Positions 1 to 13,152 of a stretch of 64,000 nucleotides of DNA are shown in pieces (positions within the stretch are counted from its first letter, which is position 1; each line of letters starts with the position of its first letter). The DNA is taken from NCBI GenBank assembly GCA_036375715.1, contig DASVBS010000028.1, positions 1 to 64,000 of the forward strand, given 5' to 3'. The notes under the pieces are model-generated. The model ran no database searches and was not told the DNA's origin. It saw only the letters and a program-made list of their open reading frames with translations. The position numbers were made by a program, and so were the translations under genes. Origin of the DNA: Longimicrobiaceae bacterium. GTDB lineage: Bacteria; Gemmatimonadota; Gemmatimonadetes; Longimicrobiales; Longimicrobiaceae.

Positions 1-233
1 GCCCGGATCTGCTGCGTGCCGGCCGGCACTCCGGAAATGCTGAACCTGCCTTGCTGATCGCTCAGGCTGCCTCGCTGGGTGCCGACCACGAAGATCTGCA
101 CGCCCGCGAGCGGACGCAGGGAGCTGGCGTCTACCACTGTGCCGGCGACGGTGCCCCCCGACTGTGCGATTGCGTGGCTCGGAAGGCCGGCGAGCGTCGC
201 CAGGCCGACCAACAACCACAGGTATCGTCTCAT
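1..233 (-). CDS. TonB-dependent receptor, SusC/RagA type (N-terminal part)
   Basis: Partial gene running off the left edge; 77 codons are visible. The start is the ATG complementary to 231-233, preceded on the minus strand by GAGGAG at good spacing. A charged start and hydrophobic leader end in HAIAQ, giving a likely signal peptidase I site near residue 24. The mature start (GTVAGTVVDAS...PLAGVQIFVVGT...GRFSISGVPAGTQQI) is a carboxypeptidase-regulatory-like beta-sandwich as found at the N-terminus of SusC/RagA outer-membrane receptors. Because the barrel is outside the window, another secreted protein with this domain is possible. Confidence 0.75.
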   Translation of the reverse strand, partial: MRRYLWLLVGLATLAGLPSHAIAQSGGTVAGTVVDASSLRPLAGVQIFVVGTQRGSLSDQQGRFSISGVPAGTQQIR

Positions 234-342
234 TGCTCGTTCTCCTCGGTTACCGGAACTGCCGGCACAGGTGCTCGCGAGCGCGCGCGAGCGTTAGTCA
301 AACCGAACGGACCAAAAAGGAATGCGCACCTCCTTTCTGGCT

Positions 343-380
343 AAAATGCAACCGCCCGGTCGGGGGGAAGCCCGCCGGGC
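343..380 (-). terminator. possible terminator of tyrS
   Basis: On the minus strand GCCCGG (375-380) pairs with CCGGGC (354-359), and a TTTTAG stretch follows at 343-348. The stem is only 6 bp and the loop is long, so this is a modest candidate. It sits between the tyrS stop and the downstream receptor gene. Confidence 0.35.
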
Positions 381-427
381 ATGCGTGCCGCCAACCTCAC
401 AGCCTCCGCCCAACCGGCGCGATCACA

Positions 428-1663
428 TCAGCCGACGAATCTCACCCGCGCGAAATGACGCTTCCCTCGTTGCAGGAGGTGCTCCCCCCTCGCTTGAAGG
501 TCGGCATCACGTCGCGAAACCTTTGCACCATCGATCGAGACCGCACCCTGCTCGATGAGTCGCACAGCCTGGCTGGTAGACGGGGCGAGCCCCGCGAATA
601 CCATCAATCGCGGTAGCCACACCCGCCCGTTTTCCACCGCAAGATCGGGGACATCCGCTCTCACCTCGACTACCGGGACGTCGTCCGGCACTCCCTTCTG
701 CCGGTGCACCAGGTCGAATCGCGCCGCGGCCTCCTCGGCGGCCCGCTCACCGTGGTACTGTCTCACGATCAGCGCAGCGAGCTGTCGCTTCGCTCGGTAC
801 GGGTCGCTCTCCACCAGCTGCAACGCCTCCTCCAGCTCGCGTCCCCGCAACCCGGACGCCAATCGATACCATTCGTCCAGCAGCTCGTCCGGGATCGACA
901 TCGCCCGGCCGTACTGCTCCTCCGGCGGCTGGGTGATTCCGATGTAATTGTCGTACGACTTCGACATCTTCTGCACGCCATCGGTGCCGCGCAGAAGAGG
1001 CATCATCAAACAGACCTGCGGTTCCTGCTCGTAGCGCTCCTGGATCGCGCGCGCGACCAGCAGGTTGAAGGTCTGATCCACGCCTCCCAACTCCACGTCT
1101 GCCCGCAGCGCGACCGAGTCGTACGCCTGGAGCAGCGGGTACATGAACTCGACCAGCGAGATCGGCGTTCCGGAGGCATAACGCTTCGCGAAATCCTCGC
1201 GCTCCAGCATCCGCGCCACCGTGTACTGCGCCGTCAGCTTGAGAATGTCCTCCAGACGCAGGGGCGCGAGCCAGCGCGAGTTGTACTCCACCCGCGTGCG
1301 GCTCCGGTCGAGGATCCGGAAGACCTGATCGGCATAGGTTCGGGCGTTTTCGGCGACTTCTTCGGCGCTGAGGCGGGGGCGGAGCTCGTTGCGACCGCTC
1401 GGGTCGCCTACCATGGCCGTATAATCACCGACCACGAAGATCACTTCGTGGCCGAGCTCCTGGAATTCGCGTAGTTTTCGTATGGAAACGGCATGGCCGA
1501 GGTGGAGGTCCGGACGTGTGGGATCGAACCCCTGCTTGATTCGCAGCGGGACGCCCGTTCTGTAAGAGCGTTCGAGCTTACGAACCAACTCCTCTTCGGG
1601 CACGACCTCGACCGCATCACGCCGAATGACCTCTAACTGCTCGGCAACGGGAGGAAACGACAC
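428..1663 (-). CDS. tyrS: tyrosyl-tRNA synthetase
   Basis: Charges tRNA-Tyr with tyrosine in the cytoplasm. The 411-aa product has the class I signature HLGH at residues 54-57, the catalytic loop KMSKS at 232-236, and a C-terminal S4-type RNA-binding region from about residue 345. Length and the HLGH variant suit the TyrZ-like branch of bacterial TyrRS. The start is GTG at 1663 (GTG TCG TTT CCT), with no clear Shine-Dalgarno upstream. A direct repeat GGGATAATC (1674-1682 and 1687-1695, 13-nt period) lies just upstream, in the gap shared with the divergent DUF3343 gene. Confidence 0.96.
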   Translation of the reverse strand: MSFPPVAEQLEVIRRDAVEVVPEEELVRKLERSYRTGVPLRIKQGFDPTRPDLHLGHAVSIRKLREFQELGHEVIFVVGDYTAMVGDPSGRNELRPRLSAEEVAENARTYADQVFRILDRSRTRVEYNSRWLAPLRLEDILKLTAQYTVARMLEREDFAKRYASGTPISLVEFMYPLLQAYDSVALRADVELGGVDQTFNLLVARAIQERYEQEPQVCLMMPLLRGTDGVQKMSKSYDNYIGITQPPEEQYGRAMSIPDELLDEWYRLASGLRGRELEEALQLVESDPYRAKRQLAALIVRQYHGERAAEEAAARFDLVHRQKGVPDDVPVVEVRADVPDLAVENGRVWLPRLMVFAGLAPSTSQAVRLIEQGAVSIDGAKVSRRDADLQARGEHLLQRGKRHFARVRFVG

Positions 1664-1744
1664 GTAGATAGTCGGGATAATCTCGTGGGATAATCAGGAA
1701 CAATCCCAACGAAGACTACCTTGAAATGGCCCTATCCGCAAGGG

Positions 1745-1960
1745 ATGACGCAACCTCGATTCACTTTCGAGACCACTCACCACGCCCTCTGGGCAGAGGA
1801 GATCGCCAATGAGCGGGCGATCCCCAACGAGGTCGTCCCTGCCCCGCCCGAGGCACACGCACGCTGCAACCTCGCCCTGGAGGTCCTTCCCGCCGACGTA
1901 CCCCGATTGGAGGCTGCCCTTTTCGAGGAAGGCGTCCCGCACCGCATCTTTTTAGGCTAG
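1745..1960 (+). CDS. DUF3343 family small protein (putative Se/S carrier-like)
   Basis: Encodes about 71 aa. The pattern TFETTHHALWAEEI...IPNEVVPAPPEAHARCNLALEV matches the DUF3343 family, whose members carry a conserved Cys after a basic/proline stretch; here it is Cys41. The family has been suggested to act as a sulfur or selenium carrier, but no function is proven and no selenium gene is visible nearby. I prefer the ATG at 1745; an in-frame TTG at 1721 would add 8 residues. It is transcribed away from tyrS and converges on otsA. Confidence 0.7.
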   Translation: MTQPRFTFETTHHALWAEEIANERAIPNEVVPAPPEAHARCNLALEVLPADVPRLEAALFEEGVPHRIFLG

Positions 1961-1976
1961 CGTACTTGCGCGTCCG

Positions 1977-3506
1977 CTACCGCGGCTCGCCGGCCGACGC
2001 TGGCGCCTTCCCCCGCTGACGGACCGTCTCTCCCCAGGCCTCGAAGATGTCGCACATCCAGTCGAAGATCGTACGCAGGCCGCGCTGCAGCTCGCGCATC
2101 CGCCGCTCCTTTTCCTCGCGAGGGAGCTGCAGGGCGTCGCGGAGGACCAGCGCCACCCGCTCGGGATCGTAAGGGTTGATCATGATGGCGTTCATCTCCT
2201 CGGCCGCACCGGCGAAAGAGGAGAGCAGCAACACCCCCTGACGATCGACCTGGCTCGCCACGTACTCCTTGGCGACGAGGTTCATCCCGTCCTGGAGGGA
2301 GCTGACCACGCAGACGTCGGCGAGGCGATACAGCACGGCCAGGCGCTCGGCCGGCAGTGATTGCTTGATCAGGTGGATGGGGCGCCACTCCGGGCCTCCG
2401 AAGCGGTCGTTGATCTCCCACACCTGCCGCTCGACCTTCTGCGTCAACTCGTCGTATGCCTCAATGTCGGTGCGGCTGGGAACGGCCACCTGCACGAAGG
2501 TGAAGCGACCTCGATACTCGGGATAGCGGTCCCAGAGGAACTCGAGCGCCTTGAACTTCTCGGGAAGCCCCTTGGAGTAGTCCAGGCGATCCACACCGAT
2601 CCCGATGAAGCCGCCCCCCGGAGCGTACCGCTCGCGCAATCGCCGCATCTGCTCGTCGGCGCCCGGAGCTGTGGCCGCCTGACGGAACGCATCCACGTCG
2701 ATGGAGATGGGGAAGGCGTTGACGGTGCAGGTGTGCCCGTCCAGGGTCACCCTCCCCGAGTCCCAATCGACCGAGACCCCCGGGAGCCGCTGCGCGCAGC
2801 GCAGGAAGTTCTCCACGAAAGAGGGGAGGTGGAAGCCGAGCAGATCGTTGGCGAGCAGGCCGCGCAACAGCTGGTCACCGGGCTGGGCCAGACGGAAGAT
2901 CTCCACCGGCGGCCAGGGAATGTGCCAGAAATGCGCGAGAGCAAGGTCCGGGCGGCGAGCGCGAACGTTTTCCGGCGCAAGTGCGAGATGGTAATCCTGG
3001 AACCAGACGGCGGCGTCGGCACCGCGCACCTCGTCCAGGACGGCTTCGGCAAAGCGCCGGTTCACCCGCCGGTAGCGCTCCCAGTAACGGCCGCGCATGC
3101 GCGTCAGGTCGGGGCGCAGGTGGCAGAGCGGCCAGAGAAACTGGTTGGAGAACCCCAGGTAGTAGCGGTGGATGTCGTGGTTGGTGAGCCAGATGCGGCG
3201 TAGTGTGTAGCTGGGGTTGTCCGGCGGAACGCGTACGTTGTCGTTCTCGTCGACCACCGCGGCGTCGGCTTCGCCGCTGCCCCAGGCCACCCAGGTCCCT
3301 CCGAGCTGCTGCATCAGCGGATCCAGCGCGGAGGTGAGCCCTCCTGCCGGCACCCGCACCTGCATCTCACCGACCTCCTCCGACCAGCGGTGCTCGTACG
3401 GCTCACGATTCGAAACTACCAGCAAGCGCCTTCCCCCCAGGGCCTCACGGAAGACCGACCCGAGGTCCGCTCCCGTGCGCTTCGGGGCCGTTTCGACCGT
3501 GCTCAT
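1977..3506 (-). CDS. otsA: alpha,alpha-trehalose-phosphate synthase (UDP-forming), GT20
   Basis: Transfers glucose from a nucleotide sugar to glucose-6-phosphate to form trehalose-6-phosphate, a compatible-solute precursor. The 509-aa protein has the GT20 landmarks: VVSNREPYEHRW near the N-terminus, AAVWFQDYHLAL, GVDRLDYSKGLPEKFKALEF, and SSLQDGMNLVAKEYVASQ with acidic donor-site residues. Length is normal for OtsA without a fused phosphatase. No otsB is visible on either side, so dephosphorylation must be encoded elsewhere. Its start codon overlaps the stop of the upstream YtxH-like gene (ATGA), implying translational coupling. Confidence 0.93.
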   Translation of the reverse strand: MSTVETAPKRTGADLGSVFREALGGRRLLVVSNREPYEHRWSEEVGEMQVRVPAGGLTSALDPLMQQLGGTWVAWGSGEADAAVVDENDNVRVPPDNPSYTLRRIWLTNHDIHRYYLGFSNQFLWPLCHLRPDLTRMRGRYWERYRRVNRRFAEAVLDEVRGADAAVWFQDYHLALAPENVRARRPDLALAHFWHIPWPPVEIFRLAQPGDQLLRGLLANDLLGFHLPSFVENFLRCAQRLPGVSVDWDSGRVTLDGHTCTVNAFPISIDVDAFRQAATAPGADEQMRRLRERYAPGGGFIGIGVDRLDYSKGLPEKFKALEFLWDRYPEYRGRFTFVQVAVPSRTDIEAYDELTQKVERQVWEINDRFGGPEWRPIHLIKQSLPAERLAVLYRLADVCVVSSLQDGMNLVAKEYVASQVDRQGVLLLSSFAGAAEEMNAIMINPYDPERVALVLRDALQLPREEKERRMRELQRGLRTIFDWMCDIFEAWGETVRQRGKAPASAGEPR

Positions 3507-3745
3507 CGACCCCGCCGGCCCTCCGCTCGCTCTTCACCCCGCCGCCCGGCGCCGGAGCGCATCCGGGGCGACTTGGTGCGGGAGCGCCTTGCTTTCAGGC
3601 CAAGTCTGTGACCGCCCCGGGCCAACTCCCGTCGCAGGACCCGTTTTTGCGGAAGGGCGAGCAGGGCAACAGCGATTCCGACCGCGGCTCCGATGCCCAG
3701 TCCAGCCAGAAAGTTGTATGGACGTGCCGTATCTTCGTAGTGCAT
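3503..3745 (-). CDS. YtxH-like small membrane protein
   Basis: An 80-aa protein with one N-terminal transmembrane segment (NFLAGLGIGAAVGIAVALLA) followed by LPQKR and a strongly basic tail. This layout is typical of YtxH-like proteins, a poorly understood envelope or stress-associated group. The start at 3745 gives MHYEDTARPYNFLAG, the usual family opening; the frame also extends to a GTG at 3793 but that extension is not family-like. It overlaps otsA by 4 nt, so the pair is probably one transcript, which would fit an osmotic or desiccation stress role (inference). Confidence 0.65.
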   Translation of the reverse strand: MHYEDTARPYNFLAGLGIGAAVGIAVALLALPQKRVLRRELARGGHRLGLKARRSRTKSPRMRSGAGRRGEERAEGRRGR

Positions 3746-3993
3746 GAGATGTGTAGCTGGAAGGCGGGTGAAGCATTCGCATCCGACGTACACAGCCAGT
3801 ACTGCTGTTCGTCAGGGCAGTCGTCTGGATAAAGCAATGGCTGTGCCGGCAGACGCCCTCCCGCTTCGGGCGCGGATCTGCATCTACTGACCCACAAAGA
3901 GCTTGCGACGGGGGCGACGGCGCCGGTACATTGGGCCGCCCGAACGCCGCCCGGCACCTGCCGCGGCCGATTCGACACGGAGGCATCCCACGG

Positions 3994-4388
3994 ATGACCG
4001 ACACCGAGAAGAGGACCGTCCTGCTGGTCGAGGACAACGAGGACAATCGCACCGTCTACCGCACGATCCTCGAGCACTTCGGATACCAGGTGATCGAGGC
4101 TCGTAACGGCGAGGACGGAGTCCGCACCGCACGCGAGACGATTCCCGACCTGATTTTGATGGACATCTCGATTCCGGTGATCGACGGTTGGGAGGCGACC
4201 AAGATCCTCAAGAACGATCCCGCCACCTCGCATATCCCCATCATCGCGCTGACGGCGCACGCGCTGGCCACAGATCGAGCGAAAGCGGAGGAGGTGGGAT
4301 GCGACGGCTACCTGGCGAAGCCCTGCGAACCGCGGCGCGTGGTAGCGGAGGTGGAGCGCTTCATCGGCGGCGGACGAGAGGTCGAGGC

Positions 4389-4392
<4 letters not shown>
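3994..4392 (+). CDS. single-domain response regulator (DivK/CheY-like)
   Basis: A 132-aa stand-alone receiver domain. Visible features are the acidic pocket EDNED (about residues 13-17), phospho-acceptor Asp57 in LILMDISIP, the switch Thr in IIALTAHA, and the conserved Lys in YLAKP. No output domain follows. A GGAGG at 3979-3983, about 10 nt upstream of ATG 3994, fixes the start. A weak promoter-like pair, TTGCGA (3903-3908) and TACATT (3927-3932) 18 nt apart, lies upstream. It is the first gene of an overlapping operon with a GGDEF protein, ligA and a V4R protein. Confidence 0.9.
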
Positions 4393-8006
<3,614 letters not shown>

Positions 8007-8012
8007 TGGCAG

Positions 8013-8173
8013 GAATTACGAATTACGAATTGCGAATTACGAATTTCCAGCGCCAGCCCTGGACGCGACCATGACGAATATGTCAGTCAGAAAGCCGGCC
8101 AGAGCAGAAATATTGCTGGCGAATCCGAGCTGCGGCGATCGTCGTTCAATTCGTAATTCGTAATTCGTAATTC
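8013..8173. repeat. heptamer inverted-repeat element A1
   Basis: Left arm 8013-8046 is tandem GAATTAC (one unit reads GAATTGC). Right arm 8146-8173 is the reverse-complement series GTAATTC. About 100 nt of ordinary GC-rich core separates them. Inside the core CGCCAGC (8051-8057) faces GCTGGCG (8115-8121). The arms could form a long AT-rich hairpin stem in RNA or a cruciform in DNA. It fills the gap between the V4R gene and ruvX. Read as protein the arms give NYELRI-like peptides, which are not genes. Confidence 0.9.
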
Positions 8174-8212
8174 CATGCCGGATCCCGCCCCACGCGCCGT
8201 CGTCTGCCTCCG

Positions 8213-8656
8213 GTGAGTCGCATCGCCGCGCTGGACTACGGACAGCGGCGCATCGGCGTGGCGCTGTCCGATCCTTCCGGTACCATCGCCTACCCCTTGA
8301 AGACCTTGCTCCGCCGGCCGGGGAAGAGACCCCCCTGGGCGGAGCTCACCGGCCTGCTCCGGGAATACGAGGTGGAGGAGGTCGTCGTGGGCCTACCGCT
8401 CGACCTTGCTGGGGAAGAGGGAGAGTGGGCGGAAGAGGTGCGCCGTTTCGGGGCGGAGCTGGCGCGGCGCACCTCGCTGCCGGTGCACTGGGTAGACGAG
8501 CGGCTCACCTCAGTCCGGGCGGAACGAACGGTGCGCGGGATGGGCCTCAAGAAAACTGAGCGGGAGGAGAAGGGTCGGGTGGACGCTACCGCCGCGGCAT
8601 TGATCCTCGAGGCGTACCTCGCAACGGCTTCAAAGAAGCAGGCTCATGAAGGATAG
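8213..8656 (+). CDS. ruvX: Holliday-junction-resolvase-like protein RuvX/YqgF
   Basis: A 147-aa RNase-H-fold protein of the YqgF family, implicated in pre-16S rRNA maturation. The expected motifs are present: RIAALDYGQRRIGVALSD at the N-terminus with the first catalytic Asp, VVVGLPL in the middle, VDERLTS, and VDATAAALIL at the C-terminus with the last acidic residue. The start is a GTG at 8213 without a clear ribosome-binding site, just after repeat element A1. It overlaps mltG by 11 nt. Confidence 0.92.
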   Translation: MSRIAALDYGQRRIGVALSDPSGTIAYPLKTLLRRPGKRPPWAELTGLLREYEVEEVVVGLPLDLAGEEGEWAEEVRRFGAELARRTSLPVHWVDERLTSVRAERTVRGMGLKKTEREEKGRVDATAAALILEAYLATASKKQAHEG

Positions 8657-9659
8657 ATCCTCAGCACCTTTGCTGCCGACGCTCCTGCCCGCTCTGGTGA
8701 TGGCGGCGCTGACGGGTTGCGGGGGCGACCCGGACGGCGAGCCCATCCGGTTCACCGTTCCGCAGGGAGCAGGCTTCTCGACGGTTACGGACACGCTCGC
8801 CAGGCGGCAGATCATCGACTGGCCGCTCGTCTTCCGCCTCTACGGGCAGATGCGCGGGGTGGCGGGCGACGTCAAGCCGGGGGTGTACGAGGTCCGGCCC
8901 GGCACCTCCTGGGACGAGATCCTCGAGAAGCTGGTCGAGGGGGACATCGTGCGCGCGGCGGTGGTGGTTCCCGAAGGATGGACGTCCGAGCAGATCGCCC
9001 GCCGTATCGCCGCCCTCACCAACCAGCCCCTCGATTCGGTCCTGCCGTTGATGGCCGATTCCGCGCTCGTGGATTCGTTCGGCCTCCCCGGGCCCACCCT
9101 GGAGGGGTACCTGTACCCCGCGACCTACCACCTTCCGGTGAACGTCTCGCCCCGCGAGGCCATCGGGGCCATGGTGAAGCGCTACCAGCAGGTCTGGACT
9201 CCCGAGCTGCGGGCGCTGGCCGATTCCGCCGGCCTCAGCGAGCGGGAGGTGGTGACCCTCGCCTCCATCGTCGAGAAAGAGGCGAAGCGATGGACCGAGC
9301 GGGACACGATCGCGGCGGTATACCGGAATCGGCTGCGCATCGGCATGCCGCTCCAGGCGGATCCCACCGTGCAGTACGCGCTCGGCTCGCATCAGCAGCG
9401 GCTGCTCTACTCGCACATCGAGAACGTCGCGGACCACCCGTACAACACCTACACTCACGCGGGATTACCGCCGGGCCCGATCGCCTCACCCAGCGAGGGC
9501 TCGATCCGGGCAGTCCTGCAGCCGGCCGAGGTGGACTTCCTCTATTTCGTCGCGCGTCCCGACGGCACCCACGAGTTCACGCGCTCCCTCGCGGAACACA
9601 ATCGGGCCAAGAGCCGCATCCGGCGGGAGCTGCAGATGCAGGCCGCCGAGGGGTCATGA
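8646..9659 (+). CDS. mltG: endolytic murein transglycosylase MltG
   Basis: Cuts nascent peptidoglycan and is thought to terminate glycan chain growth. The 337-aa protein has the YceG-like fold: VPQGAGFSTVTDTLARR, a LysM-like region, VVPEGWTSEQIA, LEGYLYPATY, ASIVEKEA with catalytic Glu210, and PLQADPTVQYALG. The N-terminus has a hydrophobic stretch ending LTGC (Cys25), so it may be a lipoprotein rather than the usual N-terminal membrane anchor. ruvX-mltG adjacency is common in bacteria. The stop overlaps the thiE start (ATGA). Confidence 0.94.
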   Translation: MKDRSSAPLLPTLLPALVMAALTGCGGDPDGEPIRFTVPQGAGFSTVTDTLARRQIIDWPLVFRLYGQMRGVAGDVKPGVYEVRPGTSWDEILEKLVEGDIVRAAVVVPEGWTSEQIARRIAALTNQPLDSVLPLMADSALVDSFGLPGPTLEGYLYPATYHLPVNVSPREAIGAMVKRYQQVWTPELRALADSAGLSEREVVTLASIVEKEAKRWTERDTIAAVYRNRLRIGMPLQADPTVQYALGSHQQRLLYSHIENVADHPYNTYTHAGLPPGPIASPSEGSIRAVLQPAEVDFLYFVARPDGTHEFTRSLAEHNRAKSRIRRELQMQAAEGS

Positions 9660-10318
9660 CCCGCGAGGAGCTGCGCCGCAAGCTGGCGCTGATCGTCATC
9701 ACGGATCCGAATTGCGGCCCGGGGCGCGAGCTCGCCGATGTGGTGGCGCAGGCGCTCGCGGGCGGAGCGCCTGCGATCCAGCTGCGGGCGAAGGAGGCCT
9801 CCGCGCGGGAGATGGCCGAGCTCGGGCGGCGGCTGCTCGAGCTCACGCGGGCCGCCGGCGCGCTCCTGTTCGTGAACGACCGGGTGGACGTGGCCCTGGC
9901 GATCGGTGCCGATGGGGCCCACGTCGGCAGCGACGACCTTCCGGTCCCTGCAGCCCGACAGATCGCACCCCCCGGGTTCCTCATCGGGCGCTCGGTGGAC
10001 CGGGCGGAGGAGGTGCCCGCCGCGATAGCCGAAGGTGCGGACTACATTGGCGCCGGCCCGGTCTATCCGACCGGCAGCAAGCCCGATGCGGGTCCGGTGA
10101 TGGGGATCGATGGGTTGCGGCAGGTCTGTGCCGCGGCGGGCGACATCCCCGTCGTGGGCATCGGTGGCATCAACGGCGAGAACGCCGAGGCCGTCGTAGC
10201 CGCGGGAGCGGTGGGCGTGTCGGTGATCAGCGCGGTAATGCAGGCGGAGGATCCCGCCGCCGCGACGGGTAGCCTGCTCGCGGCCGTGCAGCGCGGAGCG
10301 GCGCCCCGGGCGTCCTAG
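9656..10318 (+). CDS. thiE: thiamine-phosphate synthase
   Basis: Joins hydroxymethylpyrimidine pyrophosphate and thiazole phosphate to make thiamine monophosphate. The 220-aa TIM-barrel protein shows PAIQLRAKE, FVNDRVDVALAIGADGAHVGSDDLP, IGRSVD, ADYIGAGPVYPTGSKPDAGP and VVGIGGINGENA, all ThiE hallmarks. The start overlaps the mltG stop. The 3' end overlaps the convergent PHP gene by 4 nt. Two other thiamine genes (thiO at 23046, thiD at 27481) are in the window but not adjacent, and no TPP riboswitch is visible upstream. Confidence 0.95.
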   Translation: MTREELRRKLALIVITDPNCGPGRELADVVAQALAGGAPAIQLRAKEASAREMAELGRRLLELTRAAGALLFVNDRVDVALAIGADGAHVGSDDLPVPAARQIAPPGFLIGRSVDRAEEVPAAIAEGADYIGAGPVYPTGSKPDAGPVMGIDGLRQVCAAAGDIPVVGIGGINGENAEAVVAAGAVGVSVISAVMQAEDPAAATGSLLAAVQRGAAPRAS

Positions 10319-11139
10319 AGGACGAGGCCGCCTATCCCCAGCAGCGTCTCGATCCGCTCCGAGGGGACCTGGAAGGAGCCGAGCTCGAACGACCGCCGCG
10401 GTCCGTGCCAGTCGGACCCACCGCTGGGAAACATGCCGTACCGCTCGGTCACCCCCCGCAGCTTTGCCGCATCCTCCGCCGTGTTGTTGGGTCGGTAGCA
10501 CTCCACCCCATCCAGCCCCCATTCCACGAAGAGCGGCATCAGATCCTCCACGATCTCGAGCGGAGGATGGGCCCATACCGCCACGCCTCCGCTGGCATGA
10601 ATTGCGTCGATGGCAGCCTTCGGGGTGGGAAAGTCCTGCGACACGAAGGCGGGGCCTCCGTCGCCGATGTAGCGCGTGAAGGCTTCGCTGAAGGAGCGGA
10701 TGAATCCGCCGGCGAGCAGCGCCCGGGCGAGGTGGGGCCGGCCGAGGGTGCGTGCCTCCGGACCCGCCGCGGTTCTCACCTCCTCCATCGTCACCGGCAC
10801 GCCGAGGGCAACCAGCTTCTCCACCATGCGCTCCATCCGGCGGACCCGACGCACCGCGGCCGCGGTCTGATGGGCCAGGATCGAAGGGGCGCGCCAGTCG
10901 ATCCAGTAGCCGAGCACGTGCAGCTCATGCGGTGGTGTACAGGTACTGATCTCGATTCCCGGCACCACCGCCACCGGCAACTCGCGCGCGGCGCTGACCG
11001 CCTCCTCCACCCCGGCCGCGGTGTCGTGATCGGTGATGGCGATCACGTCCAGCCCCGCCGAGGCAGCCGCGCGCACCAGCGCAGCCGGCGAGAGCTCACC
11101 GTCGGACACGTGCGAGTGGAGGTGCAGGTCGGTTTTCAT
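10315..11139 (-). CDS. PHP-domain phosphoesterase (YciV/RNase AM-like)
   Basis: A 274-aa metal-dependent phosphoesterase of the polymerase-and-histidinol-phosphatase superfamily. Metal-binding motifs are visible: DLHLHSHVSDGELSP at the N-terminus, ITDHDT, PGIEIS, a middle HxxR/HP segment (VAVWAHPPLEI) and GGSDWHG near the C-terminus. Close relatives hydrolyse 3',5'-nucleoside bisphosphates or trim 5' ends of rRNA; the exact substrate cannot be read from sequence. It lies downstream of the ATP synthase operon in the same orientation, with a strong hairpin between them. Confidence 0.88.
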   Translation of the reverse strand: MKTDLHLHSHVSDGELSPAALVRAAASAGLDVIAITDHDTAAGVEEAVSAARELPVAVVPGIEISTCTPPHELHVLGYWIDWRAPSILAHQTAAAVRRVRRMERMVEKLVALGVPVTMEEVRTAAGPEARTLGRPHLARALLAGGFIRSFSEAFTRYIGDGGPAFVSQDFPTPKAAIDAIHASGGVAVWAHPPLEIVEDLMPLFVEWGLDGVECYRPNNTAEDAAKLRGVTERYGMFPSGGSDWHGPRRSFELGSFQVPSERIETLLGIGGLVL

Positions 11140-11181
11140 GAAGTCGGATAGACAATTGGAGAACGGGCAGCCAGAACGAAC

Positions 11182-11210
11182 GACCCCCTGCCGCTGGTGC
11201 GGAGGGGGTC
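11182..11210 (-). terminator. hairpin ending the ATP synthase operon
   Basis: GACCCCC (11182-11188) pairs with GGGGGTC (11204-11210), extended inward by T-A and CCGC/GCGG with one bulge and a TGGT loop. It lies about 30 nt beyond the atpC stop. The downstream minus-strand sequence (GTTCGTTCTGG) is only mildly T-rich, so termination may be partial. Confidence 0.5.
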
Positions 11211-11239
11211 GGCGTCAGGATCGCGGCAGACGGATAAAC

Positions 11240-11526
11240 TCAGCCGGCGCTTTCGGCACGCTCGCTGAGAACCGTCACCACGTTGTTCACCACCTGGAGG
11301 AACCCACCCTCCACGTGGAAATGCTCGATGTCGTTCCCCTGCCGGACACGAAGATCGCCGGAGCCGAGAAGTGCCATCAGCGGGGCATGCCCCCGCAGCA
11401 CTCCCAGCTCCCCGTCCCACGCGGGGGCGACCACGGAATCGGCCACGCCATCGAAGAGGGTGCGCTCCGGCGAGATCACGACGACGCGCAACGCGTCTCC
11501 GCTGCCGGCGGTGCCAGGCTGCGCCA

Positions 11527-11527
<1 letters not shown>
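11240..11527 (-). CDS. atpC: ATP synthase F1 epsilon subunit (short form)
   Basis: A 95-aa protein containing the epsilon beta-sandwich: LRVVVISPERTLFDGVADSVVAPAWDGELGVLRGHAPLMALLGSGDLRV, then VEGGFLQVVNNVVTVLSE. Typical epsilon subunits are about 130-140 aa with a C-terminal pair of helices that can inhibit rotation. Those helices are absent here because the protein ends at ERAESAG. Its start overlaps the atpD stop by one nucleotide (TGATG). It is the last gene of the operon. Confidence 0.93.
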
Positions 11528-13023
<1,496 letters not shown>

Positions 13024-13046
13024 TTAGCCTGTGATGCTAGAAAACG

Positions 13047-13146
13047 GGTTATCCGTTATCCGTTATCAGTGGTTATCCGCTTGAGCCTCGGCCACCGTTA
13101 CCCACCGTCGATCTCGCCAACGGATAACGGATAGCGGATAACCGTT
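13047..13146. repeat. heptamer inverted-repeat element B1
   Basis: Left arm 13047-13080 is tandem GTTATCC with small deviations. Right arm 13119-13146 is the complementary GGATAAC series (one unit GGATAGC). The core is about 38 nt. The element fills almost the whole atpG-atpD gap. It differs in sequence from the GAATTAC elements but has the same 7-nt period and head-to-head arrangement, with a second copy at 36508-36687. Confidence 0.85.
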
Positions 13147-13152
13147 CCTTCC

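Noticed and set aside
1674-1695. Direct repeat GGGATAATC as a regulator site for tyrS
   Set aside because: Only two short copies; too little to separate from chance, so noted in the tyrS entry only.
8013-8173. CRISPR array
   Set aside because: Repeat units are 7 nt, directly adjacent and inverted between arms; there are no spacers.
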